From assembly GCF_002999235.1 (NCBI RefSeq), contig NZ_CP027236.1, positions 1,302,001 to 1,366,000 of the forward strand: 64,000 nt of DNA, in the 5' to 3' direction. Positions 63,677-64,000 of the stretch are shown here, one piece after another. The translations under genes were made by a program, and so were the position numbers. Under the pieces are notes generated by a model that saw only the letters and a list, made by a program, of their open reading frames with translations, was not told where the DNA came from and made no database searches. The stretch is from Actinomyces sp. oral taxon 897. GTDB lineage: Bacteria > Actinomycetota > Actinomycetes > Actinomycetales > Actinomycetaceae. The stretch's first letter is position 1. Every line of letters begins with the position of its first letter.

Positions 63677-64000
63677 ATGAGCCTTAAGAACGTCCTCATT
63701 GACTCCCTGTCCCGCTCCCGGGAGCGCCTGGGCCGGGCGCTCGACGGGGTGACCGCCGAGCAGGCGAACACCCAGCCCGAGCCCCTGAAGGCACCCCGGA
63801 TCGACTCCCTGGCCTGGCTGGCGTGGCACACCGCCCGCGAGATCGACCTCCAGGTCAGCGACCTGCGAGGCACCGAGCCGCTGTGGACCGCCGCGGGGTT
63901 CAGTCAGCGCTTTGCCCTCCCCCTGCCCGACGACACCGAGGACTGGCACCACACCCCCGACCTGGCGGCCCAGGTCCGGGTCACCAGCACCTCCCTCCTC
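63677..64000 (+). CDS. DinB-family / mycothiol-dependent metalloenzyme-like protein (partial)
   Basis: The first 108 residues of a DinB-like four-helix-bundle protein: KNVLIDSLSRSRERLGRALD, TAEQANTQPEPLKAP and the metal-ligand-type SLAWLAWHTAREIDLQ helix, where His is one of three expected metal ligands. Relatives are mycothiol- or bacillithiol-dependent transferases or maleylpyruvate isomerases. The gene runs off the right edge, so the other ligands are not seen. The start is ATG at 63677. Confidence 0.75.
   Translation, partial: MSLKNVLIDSLSRSRERLGRALDGVTAEQANTQPEPLKAPRIDSLAWLAWHTAREIDLQVSDLRGTEPLWTAAGFSQRFALPLPDDTEDWHHTPDLAAQVRVTSTSLL

Overview
The window is 64 kb of very GC-rich chromosomal DNA from an actinobacterium. 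It has mtrA-mtrB-lpqB, a WhiB regulator, DUF3499, TIGR03089, DUF5719, an Rv3235-like gene, long-form hpf and a BldC-like helix-turn-helix protein. Together with a class I fructose-bisphosphate aldolase and a phosphocholine (lic/tacF) locus, this suggests Actinomyces or a close relative. That is inference from gene content; the sequence carries no species marker. I see no rRNA, tRNA, phage or transposase gene and no CRISPR array.

Layout, left to right. 1-3.2 kb: a MoeB/ThiF-rhodanese fusion and a surface protein with an LAKTG sorting signal. 3.2-5.4 kb: a decayed siderophore ABC transporter in which only the ATPase is intact. 5.4-9.8 kb: an MmyB-type regulator divergent from a quinone-reductase-like flavoprotein, a DUF559/AbiEi-like protein and a zinc alcohol dehydrogenase, separated by mirrored arrays of a 20-bp repeat. 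10-17 kb: hisN, uppP and sbcD-sbcC. 17-21.4 kb: a phosphocholine locus, with a LicC-LicA fusion carrying a winged-helix N-terminus, LicB and a TacF-like flippase. 21.5-28 kb: DUF6912, a CpaE/TadZ-like ATPase, a SAF-domain protein, a BldC-like protein, a LysM protein and an Rv3235-family protein. 28-37.5 kb: secA, comF, hpf and mtrA-mtrB-lpqB; the comF-hpf pair is turned round relative to its neighbours.

37.6-45 kb: a MoxR/DUF58/DUF4129/DUF4350 membrane cluster with SpoIIM-like and RDD proteins. 45-53.4 kb: Trm112-like, DUF3499, a zincin-like protein, DUF5719, a giant glycosyltransferase membrane protein, WhiB and TIGR03089. 53.5-61 kb: manA, a PQQ-like membrane protein and the one-carbon genes folD-glyA and purU. 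61-64 kb: a truncated TetR gene beside a 19-bp inverted repeat, a 20-bp-period TGAAC array, class I aldolase with a Fur/Zur-type palindrome in its promoter, and the start of a DinB-family gene that runs off the window.

The most unusual structure is non-coding. Three mirrored 20-bp-period arrays (core CGTACCTTAG) and two 22-bp-period arrays (core AAGTACCGTTCTCGCG) all sit at gene 3' ends, mostly between convergent genes, and one array supplies the stop codons of both flanking genes. A separate 20-bp-period array (core GGTGAACGCGC) lies in a gene-free region near 61.7 kb. These look like a family of folded terminators or phased protein-binding arrays.
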